Shown: positions 1 to 8,429 of the stretch, in pieces
Position numbering within the stretch: position 1 is the stretch's first letter
How the letters are laid out: each line of letters begins with the position of its first letter
Assembly: GCF_036689865.1 (NCBI RefSeq)
Contig: NZ_JBAHUQ010000001.1
Span: 124,001 to 188,000 of the forward strand
Length of the DNA stretch: 64,000 nucleotides
From: Magnetococcus sp. PR-3
Lineage (GTDB): Bacteria > Pseudomonadota > Magnetococcia > Magnetococcales > Magnetococcaceae
Reading direction: 5' to 3'
The notes under the pieces: model-generated
The model's database searches: none
What the model was told of the DNA's origin: nothing
Seen by the model: the letters and a program-made list of their open reading frames with translations, nothing else
Program-made: the position numbers and the translations under genes

Positions 1-394
1 GACGCGCGACGACCGCCAACGCCTCATCATCATACGGTAAGGGTAGAAGATCATTATAATAGACCCCCTCAAACATGGACCATGATAGATGCTCAGAGAT
101 CAAAGCAGGTTCATAGCGATCTATAAATTGCTTCAGGCGGGATAAATGCGCGCGGTCGATATCATCTGATCGCCCGAGAGAGAGCCCAACGCCATGGGCA
201 CTGATGGGATAGTGACAACGCAGTTCATCCAAGCGGGCTAAACGCGCGCCACCCGCAACCATGTAGTTTTCGGGGTGAACTTCAATCCACCCCACAGCTG
301 ACGTCTCCACGGGAAAAGTTTGGGCATGCACCTCCCGATAGCCCACCCCGACCCACGATGTAGGGGGATATGCCGTAAGGCAGCTTTTTTCCAC
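1..394 (-). CDS. bufB: MNIO-family (DUF692) peptide-modifying oxidase, BufB-like, 3' part cut by window edge
   Basis: The minus-strand frame is open from about 394 to the window edge. It reads GVGYREVH, then WIEVHPENYM, GGARLARLDELR, YPISAHGVGLSLG and SEHLSWSMFEGVYY, the conserved N-terminal landmarks of DUF692 proteins. These are multinuclear non-haem iron enzymes (MNIO) that oxidise cysteines of precursor peptides. The His and Glu residues of HGVGLS and SEHLSW belong to the iron-binding set of the family. The GTG at 392-394 is the most plausible start; TTG codons lie further upstream. It follows bufA after about 30 bases on the same strand, the usual bufferin arrangement. A DUF2063 partner (BufC) would be expected just outside the window. 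The C-terminal half is not visible. Confidence 0.88.
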   Translation of the reverse strand, partial: MEKSCLTAYPPTSWVGVGYREVHAQTFPVETSAVGWIEVHPENYMVAGGARLARLDELRCHYPISAHGVGLSLGRSDDIDRAHLSRLKQFIDRYEPALISEHLSWSMFEGVYYNDLLPLPYDDEALAVVAR

Positions 395-425
395 CTTACG
401 GACATCACCCAACCTCTGAGAAAAA

Positions 426-713
426 CTACTGTTTAATATCGGGGTTAATGCCATTAAACGGCTCCAGTTTACCTTTCATCTGAACACATTTGACAGCATC
501 CATCTCCTTCCACTCATCTCCCGAATAATCTTTAATGGCCTTACCTGCGCACATATGGGTTCCACTGGCATTACCACAATCATTTTCTCCAGCTTTGGCC
601 ACGCCAAAACACTTTACTCCAGCCTCAGCCGTCCCAGTAACCGCACCACTGGCGGCCAAAGCCAAAGCTCCCGCAAAAACCACTGCTGCTGCACTATGTT
701 TTTTCTCATTCAT
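426..713 (-). CDS. bufA: DUF2282 bufferin-type precursor peptide
   Basis: A 95-residue exported peptide. It begins MNEKKHSAAAVVF, with an Ala-rich signal segment (about residues 8-31) ending near TAEAG. The mature part has four cysteines in the DUF2282 pattern (KCFGVAKAGENDC, HMCAGKA, VKC). In this family the MNIO enzyme encoded next door modifies core cysteines, and the product binds copper in the periplasm (known for the family). I chose the ATG at 713 because a GGAGG lies six bases upstream and a signal peptide follows at once; a longer frame from upstream has neither. It is the first gene of the buf operon, so the region to its right should hold the promoter, probably copper-responsive (inference). 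Confidence 0.9.
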   Translation of the reverse strand: MNEKKHSAAAVVFAGALALAASGAVTGTAEAGVKCFGVAKAGENDCGNASGTHMCAGKAIKDYSGDEWKEMDAVKCVQMKGKLEPFNGINPDIKQ

Positions 714-1477
714 GCTGCACCTCCCTAATACGTCTACACACATAACATTGATACCCACGATAGAGGACCATATCAATACTGTTTCGGTGCATGTGACAGA
801 GGAAAGTTCTAGAAAAAAAGATGGGGGTGGATAAACAAAACTAATATTACGGGTGTTTAGACACACCACAATCCAAGTTAAAACACAGAACAGAACAAGA
901 GAAGGCGTGCCAACATTGGGCAAAAAAGGTCCACAGTACACGCGATGGAACAGGCAGGCGACACAGCATAGATTTTAAGAAAGAAGAAGAATTCAGCCAA
1001 TAACCCAAGATAGAAACAAACAACAGATCACTCATGGAATGATCGAAGATTTAATGATCAGCATGTGATGAATAGATATGGATGATTGGCCACCACCGCC
1101 ATACAACACAGCCTATTCCGTTTTTTAAGCATACGAGCTTTGATCAAACAAATCCGGCACCCGACCCTCAAAGCTCCTGAACGATACAACAGCACAGACC
1201 CAGCCCACACAACCGATCCAAACTAAAGACCAAACCAACAAACAGAGCCTGCTCTTTATCACTCTCACACACCAAGAGCCCCCAAAGAAACATGGCTCAG
1301 CCAACCCATAAGCCTATAGTTATCAAACAGCTATTAGAATAGCTTGACCATCCTACCCCTGAATAACCAGCATAAAATCAGGTCGGTGTGCCTTAGGCAA
1401 GAGAGTCCCCCAACAAAAGATCCACCGGTTGGAGCCACAGCTAAACCTATACCATCAGACTTAAACCAACAGATGGT
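714..1477. other. Gene-free stretch with bufA upstream region
   Basis: No reading frame here has a convincing start, ribosome site and protein-like composition. The left end must hold the bufA promoter. A short perfect inverted repeat, AGCTATT-AG-AATAGCT, lies at 1329-1344 without a T-run. I recognise no RNA gene or mobile element. Confidence 0.5.
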
Positions 1478-2275
1478 TTAGCCAAGCACCAGCTTAATCC
1501 CCACCAACAACAGAAACAGACCAAACCCTTTTTTCAATTTCACCGCATCCATGCCATGGGCCAACTTCACCCCAAATGGGGTTGTAATCAGGGTCGCCGC
1601 AATAATGCTTAAAAACACCGGCCAAGCGATAAAACCCACACCCCAGGGGGGTAAATTGGCCACCCCCTGCCCAGCTTGAACAAAACCAACCGTCCCGAAC
1701 AGGGCCAAAACCAACCCCATGGCCGAAGAGGTCGCCACAGCCCGTTGCATGGGCAAGTCAAACAGCAGACTTAAAGTCGGTACCGACAAGGTCCCCCCAC
1801 CAATACCAAAGAGACTACTAATGCCACCAATAAGCCCCCCCATAACCGGGCGGCTCCACCGGGGCCAGTGATGACCGACACCACCCCCATCTTTTTTGGC
1901 GGTTAGCATCTTAATGCCAACCAAAACTTCAAACAGCCCAAAAAGCATACGGAGCTGATCGCCCTCCATCCATGCGGCCAACCATGCCCCACTCCACGCC
2001 CCCAACAACAGCCCCGGTGCAAACCAACGCACCATAGGCCATAACACGGCATTCCGCTTATGGTGGTGCCACGTTGCGGAAAGATTGGTCACAATAATGG
2101 TCGCCAAGGAGGTTGCAACCGCCATCTGCATAACAACCGTCGCATCCACACCATGCCACACAAAAAGCAGTAGCAGCGTTGGCACCAAAATAATGCCTCC
2201 GCCCACCCCAAACAGACCAGCAATGACACCAGCTAGCAAACCCGCACACGCGGAGGCAATAATGAGCGTTAACAT
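1478..2275 (-). CDS. TSUP family membrane protein (TauE/SafE-type sulfite/sulfonate exporter)
   Basis: About 265 residues and almost wholly hydrophobic, with eight or so membrane segments. Two repeated halves each carry the family's glycine-rich turn: GLFGVGGGIILVP near the N-terminus and SLFGIGGGTLSVP in the second half. That repeat is diagnostic of the TauE/SafE/TSUP family, which moves sulfite, sulfoacetate or related organosulfur anions across the inner membrane. The substrate cannot be told from sequence. The ATG at 2275 (MLTLIIASACAG) is preferred to an upstream TTG at 2290. It stands alone, separated by about 160 bases from hda upstream. Confidence 0.85.
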   Translation of the reverse strand: MLTLIIASACAGLLAGVIAGLFGVGGGIILVPTLLLLFVWHGVDATVVMQMAVATSLATIIVTNLSATWHHHKRNAVLWPMVRWFAPGLLLGAWSGAWLAAWMEGDQLRMLFGLFEVLVGIKMLTAKKDGGGVGHHWPRWSRPVMGGLIGGISSLFGIGGGTLSVPTLSLLFDLPMQRAVATSSAMGLVLALFGTVGFVQAGQGVANLPPWGVGFIAWPVFLSIIAATLITTPFGVKLAHGMDAVKLKKGFGLFLLLVGIKLVLG

Positions 2276-2438
2276 AACGTCATAATCCAAAACAGGGAAA
2301 GATTTGGCCTAACAGCCAAGGGTGAACAACAGGAGGTCAAGTAAGCAACACACCAGCAAACCGGTTAGATACGCCATGGTGAGAAGAGGAGAGACAAGCT
2401 CTTGGATACATCACAACCTAAAAGAGAACAACAGCCTG

Positions 2439-3182
2439 TTAAAGACCCAGTACCTCTTTGGCCAGGGGCACCGTGATAGGCCGCTGCTGGCGTAGGGCTT
2501 CTTTATCCAGCCGCTCAATGGTCCGTGCGAACTCAGGCACCTGCCGGGGTAAACGCATTAACAAAAAATGCCGCACCGCTTCACTCAAACGAAGCTGACG
2601 ATCAGAAGCCAGTTTATCCATAATGGCATCCAGCGAGGCTTCATCTGGTTCATCAATGTGCAGTACCGGACCCCACAACAATCTGGAGCGCAGATCATCC
2701 CGTAACCCAGCCATACTGCTGGGATCTATACGCCCTGCCCCCAGCAAATGACCACCCACGGCACGTAGACGGTTGTATAGATAGAGCACCCCCTCTTGCA
2801 AAGCCGGGGTTCCCTCCAACAGCTCCAACTCATCAATGGCCGCTAAACGGCAACGGCCATAACGGTCAATAAAGCGAGAGAGCAACGCTTCACTATGCTC
2901 TTTAGGTTGATTGGCCAGATGTTTAGAAAGGGTCGCCAAATCCAGATAAACCGCACTCTGCTCCCCATGCTCTAAGCGAACCGACGCCACCGCAGCCTGC
3001 AAGAGATGGCTCTTCCCCACCCCGGCATCTCCGGTTAGGATTAAGCCAGGAACTGTAGCGGCCTGCAGTTGACGCACTCCATTGGCCGCAATGGCGTTAT
3101 GATCCCCAACGACCAGATTCTCCCAAGAGAGAACAGGGTCCAATGGAAAAGCAATTAGGAGCTGTGCAGGAGTTTGGTCCAT
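2439..3182 (-). CDS. hda: DnaA-related regulatory ATPase (Hda/HdaA)
   Basis: A 247-residue AAA+ protein resembling the ATPase core of DnaA without its DNA-binding domain. Visible are an N-terminal PLDPVLSWENLVVG stretch, Walker A GDAGVGKSHLL (about residues 63-73), a Walker B-like AAIDELELL and a C-terminal sensor region. Hda proteins act with the DNA sliding clamp to promote hydrolysis of ATP on DnaA and so limit re-initiation. The N-terminus lacks an obvious canonical clamp-binding QLxLP, but QLLIAFPL at residues 6-13 is a close equivalent. The ATG at 3182 overlaps the pgsA stop by one base (TAATG), which implies translational coupling. An in-frame upstream start would run into pgsA and is not used. 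Confidence 0.85.
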   Translation of the reverse strand: MDQTPAQLLIAFPLDPVLSWENLVVGDHNAIAANGVRQLQAATVPGLILTGDAGVGKSHLLQAAVASVRLEHGEQSAVYLDLATLSKHLANQPKEHSEALLSRFIDRYGRCRLAAIDELELLEGTPALQEGVLYLYNRLRAVGGHLLGAGRIDPSSMAGLRDDLRSRLLWGPVLHIDEPDEASLDAIMDKLASDRQLRLSEAVRHFLLMRLPRQVPEFARTIERLDKEALRQQRPITVPLAKEVLGL

Positions 3183-3745
3183 TATTCCTGTCCACCAAAA
3201 AAGCCTGTGGTTACCCCACGGTCTTCTGCCCGATGGGTCCAAGACCAGATATAGGCAAAGCCTGAACTGACCGTTGTCAATAAGACCACCCACACCATGA
3301 TATCTGTTACACCCACAAACCAACCATAACTACTATGGGCCATAACAACCCCTAACAAAACGATCTGTGCAACTGTGTTAAGCTTGCTGATCCACAACGG
3401 TTCGATTTTCAGATCTCCTGTTAAAATCTGATAAACAATCGCCCCACCTACAATGACCAAATCGCGTGTAATCACCAGCAAAGTTAACCACAACGGAACC
3501 ATATGGCTCCAGGCAAGAACAACAAAGCCGGCAATCAACAGTAACTTGTCAGCAATAGGGTCTAGATAGCCCCCAAGCTCTGTCACCTGGTCCCATTTTT
3601 TTGCCAAGTAACCATCCAGCGCATCGGTCACACCCGCAATCACAAAAATCCACAACGCCCACTCTGCATAGCCCTTTATCATGCACCATATAAAGATGGG
3701 CACCATAAAGATACGTGCGAACGAGAGTAGATTCGGCACATTCAT
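3182..3745 (-). CDS. pgsA: CDP-diacylglycerol-glycerol-3-phosphate 3-phosphatidyltransferase
   Basis: A 187-residue integral membrane enzyme of the CDP-alcohol phosphatidyltransferase family. It makes phosphatidylglycerol phosphate, the first committed step to phosphatidylglycerol and cardiolipin. The signature is clear: DALDGYLAKKWDQVTELGG followed by YLDPIADK, matching D-x2-DG-x2-A-(R)-x8-G-x3-D-x3-D. The usual Arg after Ala is Lys here. Hydrophobic segments fill the rest. The start ATG overlaps the stop of the DUF2066 gene by four bases (ATGA), and its stop overlaps the hda start, so DUF2066-pgsA-hda is one tightly coupled unit. A phosphatidylserine or cardiolipin synthase of the same superfamily is less likely, because length and opening (MNVPNLLSFARI) fit PgsA. 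Confidence 0.92.
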   Translation of the reverse strand: MNVPNLLSFARIFMVPIFIWCMIKGYAEWALWIFVIAGVTDALDGYLAKKWDQVTELGGYLDPIADKLLLIAGFVVLAWSHMVPLWLTLLVITRDLVIVGGAIVYQILTGDLKIEPLWISKLNTVAQIVLLGVVMAHSSYGWFVGVTDIMVWVVLLTTVSSGFAYIWSWTHRAEDRGVTTGFFGGQE

Positions 3746-4971
3746 CCCCCGCGACTCCCACTACGGGCGAAGGGATTATTAAAAGGTCCAGGGAAGGTTA
3801 ATGGCTTTAAAGTCCAATACCCTTCCGACAGTTTAACTTGCCAGCCAGCCTTAATAATGCCCCGTTGCAAGCTACTGTCTTCACCTTGATAATCCAACTC
3901 CAAAACGGCCCCGCGGTTGGTCAGGCCACTAACACGTAAAGCGGCAACACCCGCCTGCTCTTTAAGCACGTGGGTTAGCTCGGCATATTTTTTAAGATCC
4001 ATACGGTGCTCAACCTGCAACACCACCCGATGGCGCATGGTAGAGCGGGTGGCGTGTTTGGCAATCCACCCTTCTTGATGTTGGCGGATTAACTGTGTAG
4101 CGATCTGTTCCGCATGGCAGCGCTGGGCATCTTCCGCATCCGCGGCATACCCGGTGGTCTGCCCCAGTTTTTGCTGGGCTGAGAGCCCGCTGCCCCCATG
4201 AATAACCTGCCCCTGACTTTGAAAAAAAGGTGCATCAAATTCATCCACAGGTGGATTACGGTACACTTGGCCATTCACCATCCAGACATGACCAACCCCA
4301 TAGCGCTGGCTCACCCACCGGTAGAGCCAGGGATCACCAGACATCACCTTCTCGGGTTTTAGGTTAACCATATCCACGGTATCCCCCAACGGGGTAAAAA
4401 TTTGCATGCCTATACGCTGACCGTGATATTGAATGGCTTCTATCAAGGCACGGTCAAAGGGGGCTACCTTCTCGTTATCCCGCTCCATGGTAATAAGCAA
4501 TATGGGGGGAAAAGGCACCTCTGAGTAGTGTACGCCCTGACCATCCAACCGACTACGGATCTGATCACGGGAGAAGGTAACGGTCAGGGTTAAATCTACG
4601 GCGCTGCCGTCGGGTTGCCATTTTTCACTGTTAACCGTTACCCGTTTGATCAGCTTGTCGACCTCTTTACGCAGCTCAAACAGATATTTTTTCTGCTCTT
4701 GGCGTTCACTTTGCCCGATCATACGGCTAAAGAGACGATTAAGGGCAGCCCGTTTACCCCGCCACAACCCCACAGAACGCGGATTACTGGCCCTTTTGGG
4801 TAGCGGCAACTTGACCCGCACACGGATATTTTCTACCTGATAGACTGAAAGTGCCTGCTGCTGAGCTTGGGCAGAGGGCATGACAGCCAAGGCAAAAACC
4901 AGACAAATGAGGGCAAGAAGGCCCTTTTTTGGGATAGAATTGATCAAGAACATGCGCTTCCGGTTCTTCAT
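3742..4971 (-). CDS. DUF2066 domain protein, exported
   Basis: A 409-residue protein with a signal peptide (KKGLLALICLVFALAVMPSAQA). A region beginning VYQVENIRVRVKLP and containing SNPRSVGLWRGKRAALNRLFSRM matches my memory of DUF2066 proteins. These are found beside pgsA and hda homologues in proteobacteria and have no established function. No catalytic motif is evident and the C-terminal third is basic. The gene leads a coupled run into pgsA and hda. The region between it and purM (4972-5143) should carry divergent promoters. Confidence 0.75.
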   Translation of the reverse strand: MKNRKRMFLINSIPKKGLLALICLVFALAVMPSAQAQQQALSVYQVENIRVRVKLPLPKRASNPRSVGLWRGKRAALNRLFSRMIGQSERQEQKKYLFELRKEVDKLIKRVTVNSEKWQPDGSAVDLTLTVTFSRDQIRSRLDGQGVHYSEVPFPPILLITMERDNEKVAPFDRALIEAIQYHGQRIGMQIFTPLGDTVDMVNLKPEKVMSGDPWLYRWVSQRYGVGHVWMVNGQVYRNPPVDEFDAPFFQSQGQVIHGGSGLSAQQKLGQTTGYAADAEDAQRCHAEQIATQLIRQHQEGWIAKHATRSTMRHRVVLQVEHRMDLKKYAELTHVLKEQAGVAALRVSGLTNRGAVLELDYQGEDSSLQRGIIKAGWQVKLSEGYWTLKPLTFPGPFNNPFARSGSRGG

Positions 4972-5143
4972 ATAGTGGAATCGTGTTGCGAGAGCCTAAG
5001 ACGCGGCTTATAATCCCCCGCAAGCCAACGCAGACATTGACCTGTTCCCCACAATTTTTAGGTTGTGGTGCATACAAGTTAATGTCGAAGGCTTTATAGT
5101 ACCTTCCTGTATCCACACAACAAAGGCTAAAACGGATCTTTCC

Positions 5144-6205
5144 ATGGCCCAAAATAAAGAGACCACCCCCTCCACTGGCATGACCTACCGTGATGCAGGT
5201 GTTGATATTGATGCTGGTAACCGCTTGGTCTCCATGATCAAGCGCTCTGTTGCATCGACCCATCGCCCAGAAGTTCGTAGTGATCTGGGGGGCTTTGGTG
5301 CCCTGTTTGATCTGGACACCTCTAAGTATGAAGATCCTGTTTTGGTCTCAGCTACCGACGGTGTTGGCACCAAACTTAAGCTGGCCTTTCTCTCCGGCAA
5401 GCATGACACGGTCGGCATTGATCTGGTGGCCATGTCGGTCAATGATCTGGTTGTACAGGGTGCAGAGCCTCTGTTTTTTCTTGATTATTTTGCCTGTGGA
5501 AAGCTCTCACCAGAGACAGCAGCCACTGTGGTTGATGGTATAGCCACAGGGTGCAAACAGTCCGGTTGTGCTTTGATCGGTGGTGAGACGGCAGAAATGC
5601 CCGGCTTCTATGAAGAGGGTGAATATGATCTGGCAGGCTTTGCCGTGGGTGCTGTCGATAAAAAGAATATTATCGACGGTACAAAAATTGGCCCTGGTGA
5701 CGCGATTATTGGACTGGCCTCTTCTGGCCCCCACTCCAATGGCTACTCACTGATTCGTAAATTGGTCCTGGGGGATAACGGCCCAGGACTGGATGCCGAT
5801 TTTAATGGCCAAACACTGGGTGAAGCCCTGCTAACCCCCACCCATATCTATGTTTTACCTCTATTAGATGTGGCCAAAGACCACACCATTCATGGCTTGG
5901 TACACATAACCGGTGGTGGCTATTGGGAGAATATTCCCCGTATTCTGCCTGAAGGGTGCCGGGCCTTGATGAAGCGTGATAGCTGGCAGCAGCCTGAAAT
6001 CTTCAACTTACTACAGAAGCTGGGCAACATTGCAGAAGATGAGATGTTGCGCACCTTCAACTGTGGCTTGGGTATGCTGGCTATTGTACCTGGAGATCAA
6101 GCCGACAGTGCCCTGGCCAAACTGCGTGCCGCTGGTGAAACAGCTGAGATCGTTGGTGAGATCACCCCTTGTGCTGAGGGTGAAGAGAAGGTGGTGATCC
6201 TGTGA
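5144..6205 (+). CDS. purM: Phosphoribosylformylglycinamidine cyclo-ligase (AIR synthetase)
   Basis: A 353-residue PurM protein for the fifth step of purine synthesis: ATP-dependent closure of FGAM to AIR. It has the family's [16 protein letters not shown] opening, [11 protein letters not shown], the [12 protein letters not shown] loop and [18 protein letters not shown] near the C-terminal domain. The ATG at 5144 (MAQNKETT) gives normal length, although no strong ribosome site precedes it; the ATG before TYRDAG is an alternative. The stop overlaps the GTG start of purN by three bases, so the two purine genes are one transcript. Confidence 0.95.
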   Translation: MAQNKETTPSTGMTYRDAGVDIDAGNRLVSMIKRSVASTHRPEVRSDLGGFGALFDLDTSKYEDPVLVSATDGVGTKLKLAFLSGKHDTVGIDLVAMSVNDLVVQGAEPLFFLDYFACGKLSPETAATVVDGIATGCKQSGCALIGGETAEMPGFYEEGEYDLAGFAVGAVDKKNIIDGTKIGPGDAIIGLASSGPHSNGYSLIRKLVLGDNGPGLDADFNGQTLGEALLTPTHIYVLPLLDVAKDHTIHGLVHITGGGYWENIPRILPEGCRALMKRDSWQQPEIFNLLQKLGNIAEDEMLRTFNCGLGMLAIVPGDQADSALAKLRAAGETAEIVGEITPCAEGEEKVVIL

Positions 6206-6867
6206 GTGAAGCGCCTTTTCGCATCGGCATACTCATCTCAGGCTCCGGCAGTAACTTACAAGCCATTATAGATGGGGTCAAAAGTGGTTTTATACCTGCT
6301 GAAATTGCTGTGGTCATCAGTAATAAAGCAGATGCCTACGGCCTAACCCGTGCTAAAGAGGCGGGTATAGAGACCCTGGTTGTAGACCATAAGGCTTATG
6401 ATGGGCGCACGGCCTTTGAGCATGAGCTCATTCGCGCCTTGGATGATGCAGGTGTTCAACTGGTCTGCTTGGCGGGCTTCATGCGGGTTTTGACGCCACT
6501 GTTTGTACGCCACTATCTTGGCCGCCTTATTAATATCCACCCCTCTTTACTGCCCTCGTTTACCGGATTGCATGTACAACAGCGCGCCATTGATGCCGGT
6601 GTACGCTTTAGTGGCTGCACGGTCCACTTTGTGGAAGAAGAGGTGGATGCAGGGCCCATCATCACACAGGCCGTCGTACCGGTTCTGCCGCAAGACCGTG
6701 AAGAGGACTTGGCCAAACGTATTTTGGCCCAAGAGCACACACTCTACCCTTGGGCTGTAAAGCTCTATGTCGAAGGGCGCATTCAAGTCAAAAACCGCAT
6801 GGTTCATGTGACCGATGCGCAGTGGGGGGAAAACGAAGCCCTCATTGGCCCCCAAGCTGGCCAATAG
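6202..6867 (+). CDS. purN: Phosphoribosylglycinamide formyltransferase (GART)
   Basis: A 221-residue PurN, the 10-formyl-THF-dependent enzyme that formylates GAR. Motifs are [14 protein letters not shown] at the N-terminus (phosphate-binding loop), [13 protein letters not shown] carrying the catalytic Asn and His, and GCTVHFV followed by DAGPII with the catalytic Asp. The start is a GTG that overlaps the purM stop (GTGA), coupling translation. A strong bidirectional terminator follows directly. The tail after VEGRIQ is slightly longer than in E. coli PurN and nothing is missing. Confidence 0.95.
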   Translation: MSEAPFRIGILISGSGSNLQAIIDGVKSGFIPAEIAVVISNKADAYGLTRAKEAGIETLVVDHKAYDGRTAFEHELIRALDDAGVQLVCLAGFMRVLTPLFVRHYLGRLINIHPSLLPSFTGLHVQQRAIDAGVRFSGCTVHFVEEEVDAGPIITQAVVPVLPQDREEDLAKRILAQEHTLYPWAVKLYVEGRIQVKNRMVHVTDAQWGENEALIGPQAGQ

Positions 6868-6870
6868 TCA

Positions 6871-6911
6871 AAACCAAAAAACGCAACCCATGAGGTTGCG
6901 TTTTTTGGTTT
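6871..6911. terminator. Bidirectional intrinsic terminator after purN
   Basis: A perfect 18-base stem (AAACCAAAAAACGCAACC, and its complement after a five-base loop) carries an A-run on one side and a T-run on the other. It can stop purN from the left and leftward transcripts of the aroB group from the right. Confidence 0.9.
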
Positions 6912-6992
6912 CTGATCACCAGTAAGCCAAGAGACCCACCAGCCCCCCCTTAAGACAAGATGAGCCGACCAGGTTTGCTCCATCGTGGCCGC

Positions 6993-7295
6993 TTACGCCC
7001 CACCCCTGCCATCAACCAAAGCCTCCATGACGTGGTAACCCAGAGCCTGTTGCAAGGTCTCCCACACCTGTTTATCGGATGTGCCATAGAGATAGAGCAC
7101 TTGCACCCCACCCCCTGCCACACGAACCCGGGTTCGGTTCGCGTCCACCGAGACTTTAATGCGCATACTGCCGCCACGCCCACCTTTTGGGTCAATAGGA
7201 CCAGGGTGTGGTTTAAACCCAGCACGTATGAGCGCAACAGAGACTTTTCGGGCATGGGACGTCAATGTGGTATGTCGGGTCCCACGACGCCCCAT
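6993..7295 (-). CDS. Small basic protein of unknown function downstream of aroB
   Basis: I do not recognise this 100-residue protein. Its N-terminal half is rich in Arg, Lys and Gly, followed by a segment SMRIKVSVDANRTRVRV that looks like alternating beta strands, then a helical stretch DKQVWETLQQALGYHVMEAL. There is no signal peptide or membrane segment. The reading frame is supported by context: its ATG follows the aroB stop directly (TAAATG), so it is probably translated by coupling as the last gene of the leftward operon. Another overlapping frame in the same stretch (6950-7255) lacks this link. Confidence 0.55.
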   Translation of the reverse strand: MGRRGTRHTTLTSHARKVSVALIRAGFKPHPGPIDPKGGRGGSMRIKVSVDANRTRVRVAGGGVQVLYLYGTSDKQVWETLQQALGYHVMEALVDGRGGA

Positions 7296-8399
7296 TTAGA
7301 CATCCGATGCGTAAGGGGCTAAAACCTGATGCAAACTTGCTTCGGTTACATCATCCACCACCACCGCAGCACCCATTTGTGTGGGGAGTACAAAGCGCAT
7401 CTGCCCAGCCACCACCTTTTTATCGCGCCCCATGGCATCCAAATAAGCGGCCATGGGCTGCTTTTGCGCCGGGAACTCAGGTAGGCCCGCCCGGAGAATT
7501 AACTCTCGAACACGGCTGACAAAGGGCTTATCCACCATACCGCGGATCAAGCTCATCTCTGCCGCCATGATCATCCCCATACCCACCGCTTCACCATGTA
7601 AGTTTTCTCCATAACCTGCCAAATTTTCAATGGCATGGCCAAAGGTATGGCCTAGGTTTAACAGGGCACGCACACCTGATTCCCGTTCATCTTGCGCCAC
7701 CACCTCAGCCTTAATGGCACAGCAACGGTATACCACCGATGCCAGCACTTCATATTCAAGATGAACCAGCGGTGATAAATCAGATTCCAGCAGGCTGTAG
7801 AGGGCTTCATCCCAAATAATGCCATATTTAATCACCTCAGCCAGACCCGCCAAAAGCTCCCGTTTTGGTAGGGTCTTCAACGTGGCCAGATCCATCAGCA
7901 CAAGTTTGGGTTGGTAGAACGCACCAATCAGGTTCTTACCCAGAGCATGGTTAATACCGGTCTTTCCCCCCACAGAGCTATCCACCTGGGAAAGCAGCGT
8001 GGTTGGTACCTGGATATAGGGCACCCCGCGTAATAAGGAGGCCGCAGCATACCCCGCCATATCCCCTACAACACCGCCACCAAGCGCGACAATAGCCCCG
8101 CTCCGCTCAAACTTCGCCCCGATTAAGGCATCAAAAATCAGATTAAGGGTTTCCCAATTTTTATACCGCTCCCCATCTGGAAGTATAACGGGAACCACCT
8201 CAAAACCAGCCGCTTCCAAACTTTCAATGGTACGCTCGGCATAGAGAGGCGCCACCGTTTCATTGGTGACCAAACCAATTTGGTGACCTTTGAGTATTGG
8301 CTTTAATCGGCTCCCCAAGCTCTCCAGAAGACCGTCACCTATAACAATATCATAACTGCGTTCTCCCAGATCCAGGGAGAGGGTTTCACGAACCGGCAT
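7296..8399 (-). CDS. aroB: 3-dehydroquinate synthase
   Basis: A 367-residue enzyme that converts DAHP to 3-dehydroquinate in the shikimate pathway, using NAD and a divalent metal. The signature is unambiguous: GGGVVGDMAGYAAASLLRG, then VPTTLLSQVDSSVGGKTGIN. Metal ligands of the family fall in GLAEVIKYG and in LNLGHTFGHAIE and LHGEAVGMG. The normally adjacent shikimate kinase gene aroK is not found upstream. It is preceded by the PilQ-N-terminus-like gene with about 30 bases between them, so the two probably share a transcript. Confidence 0.96.
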   Translation of the reverse strand: MPVRETLSLDLGERSYDIVIGDGLLESLGSRLKPILKGHQIGLVTNETVAPLYAERTIESLEAAGFEVVPVILPDGERYKNWETLNLIFDALIGAKFERSGAIVALGGGVVGDMAGYAAASLLRGVPYIQVPTTLLSQVDSSVGGKTGINHALGKNLIGAFYQPKLVLMDLATLKTLPKRELLAGLAEVIKYGIIWDEALYSLLESDLSPLVHLEYEVLASVVYRCCAIKAEVVAQDERESGVRALLNLGHTFGHAIENLAGYGENLHGEAVGMGMIMAAEMSLIRGMVDKPFVSRVRELILRAGLPEFPAQKQPMAAYLDAMGRDKKVVAGQMRFVLPTQMGAAVVVDDVTEASLHQVLAPYASDV

Positions 8400-8429
8400 G
8401 GTCAGCTCTCAAGGGTAGATGGTGTATGA

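Noticed and set aside
1329-1344. AGCTATT-AG-AATAGCT inverted repeat
   Set aside because: No T-run and no nearby gene start; noted in the gene-free entry but not claimed as a site.
6950-7255. Alternative minus-strand frame overlapping the small gene downstream of aroB
   Set aside because: The 6993-7295 frame starts directly at the aroB stop; this one has no such link or ribosome site.
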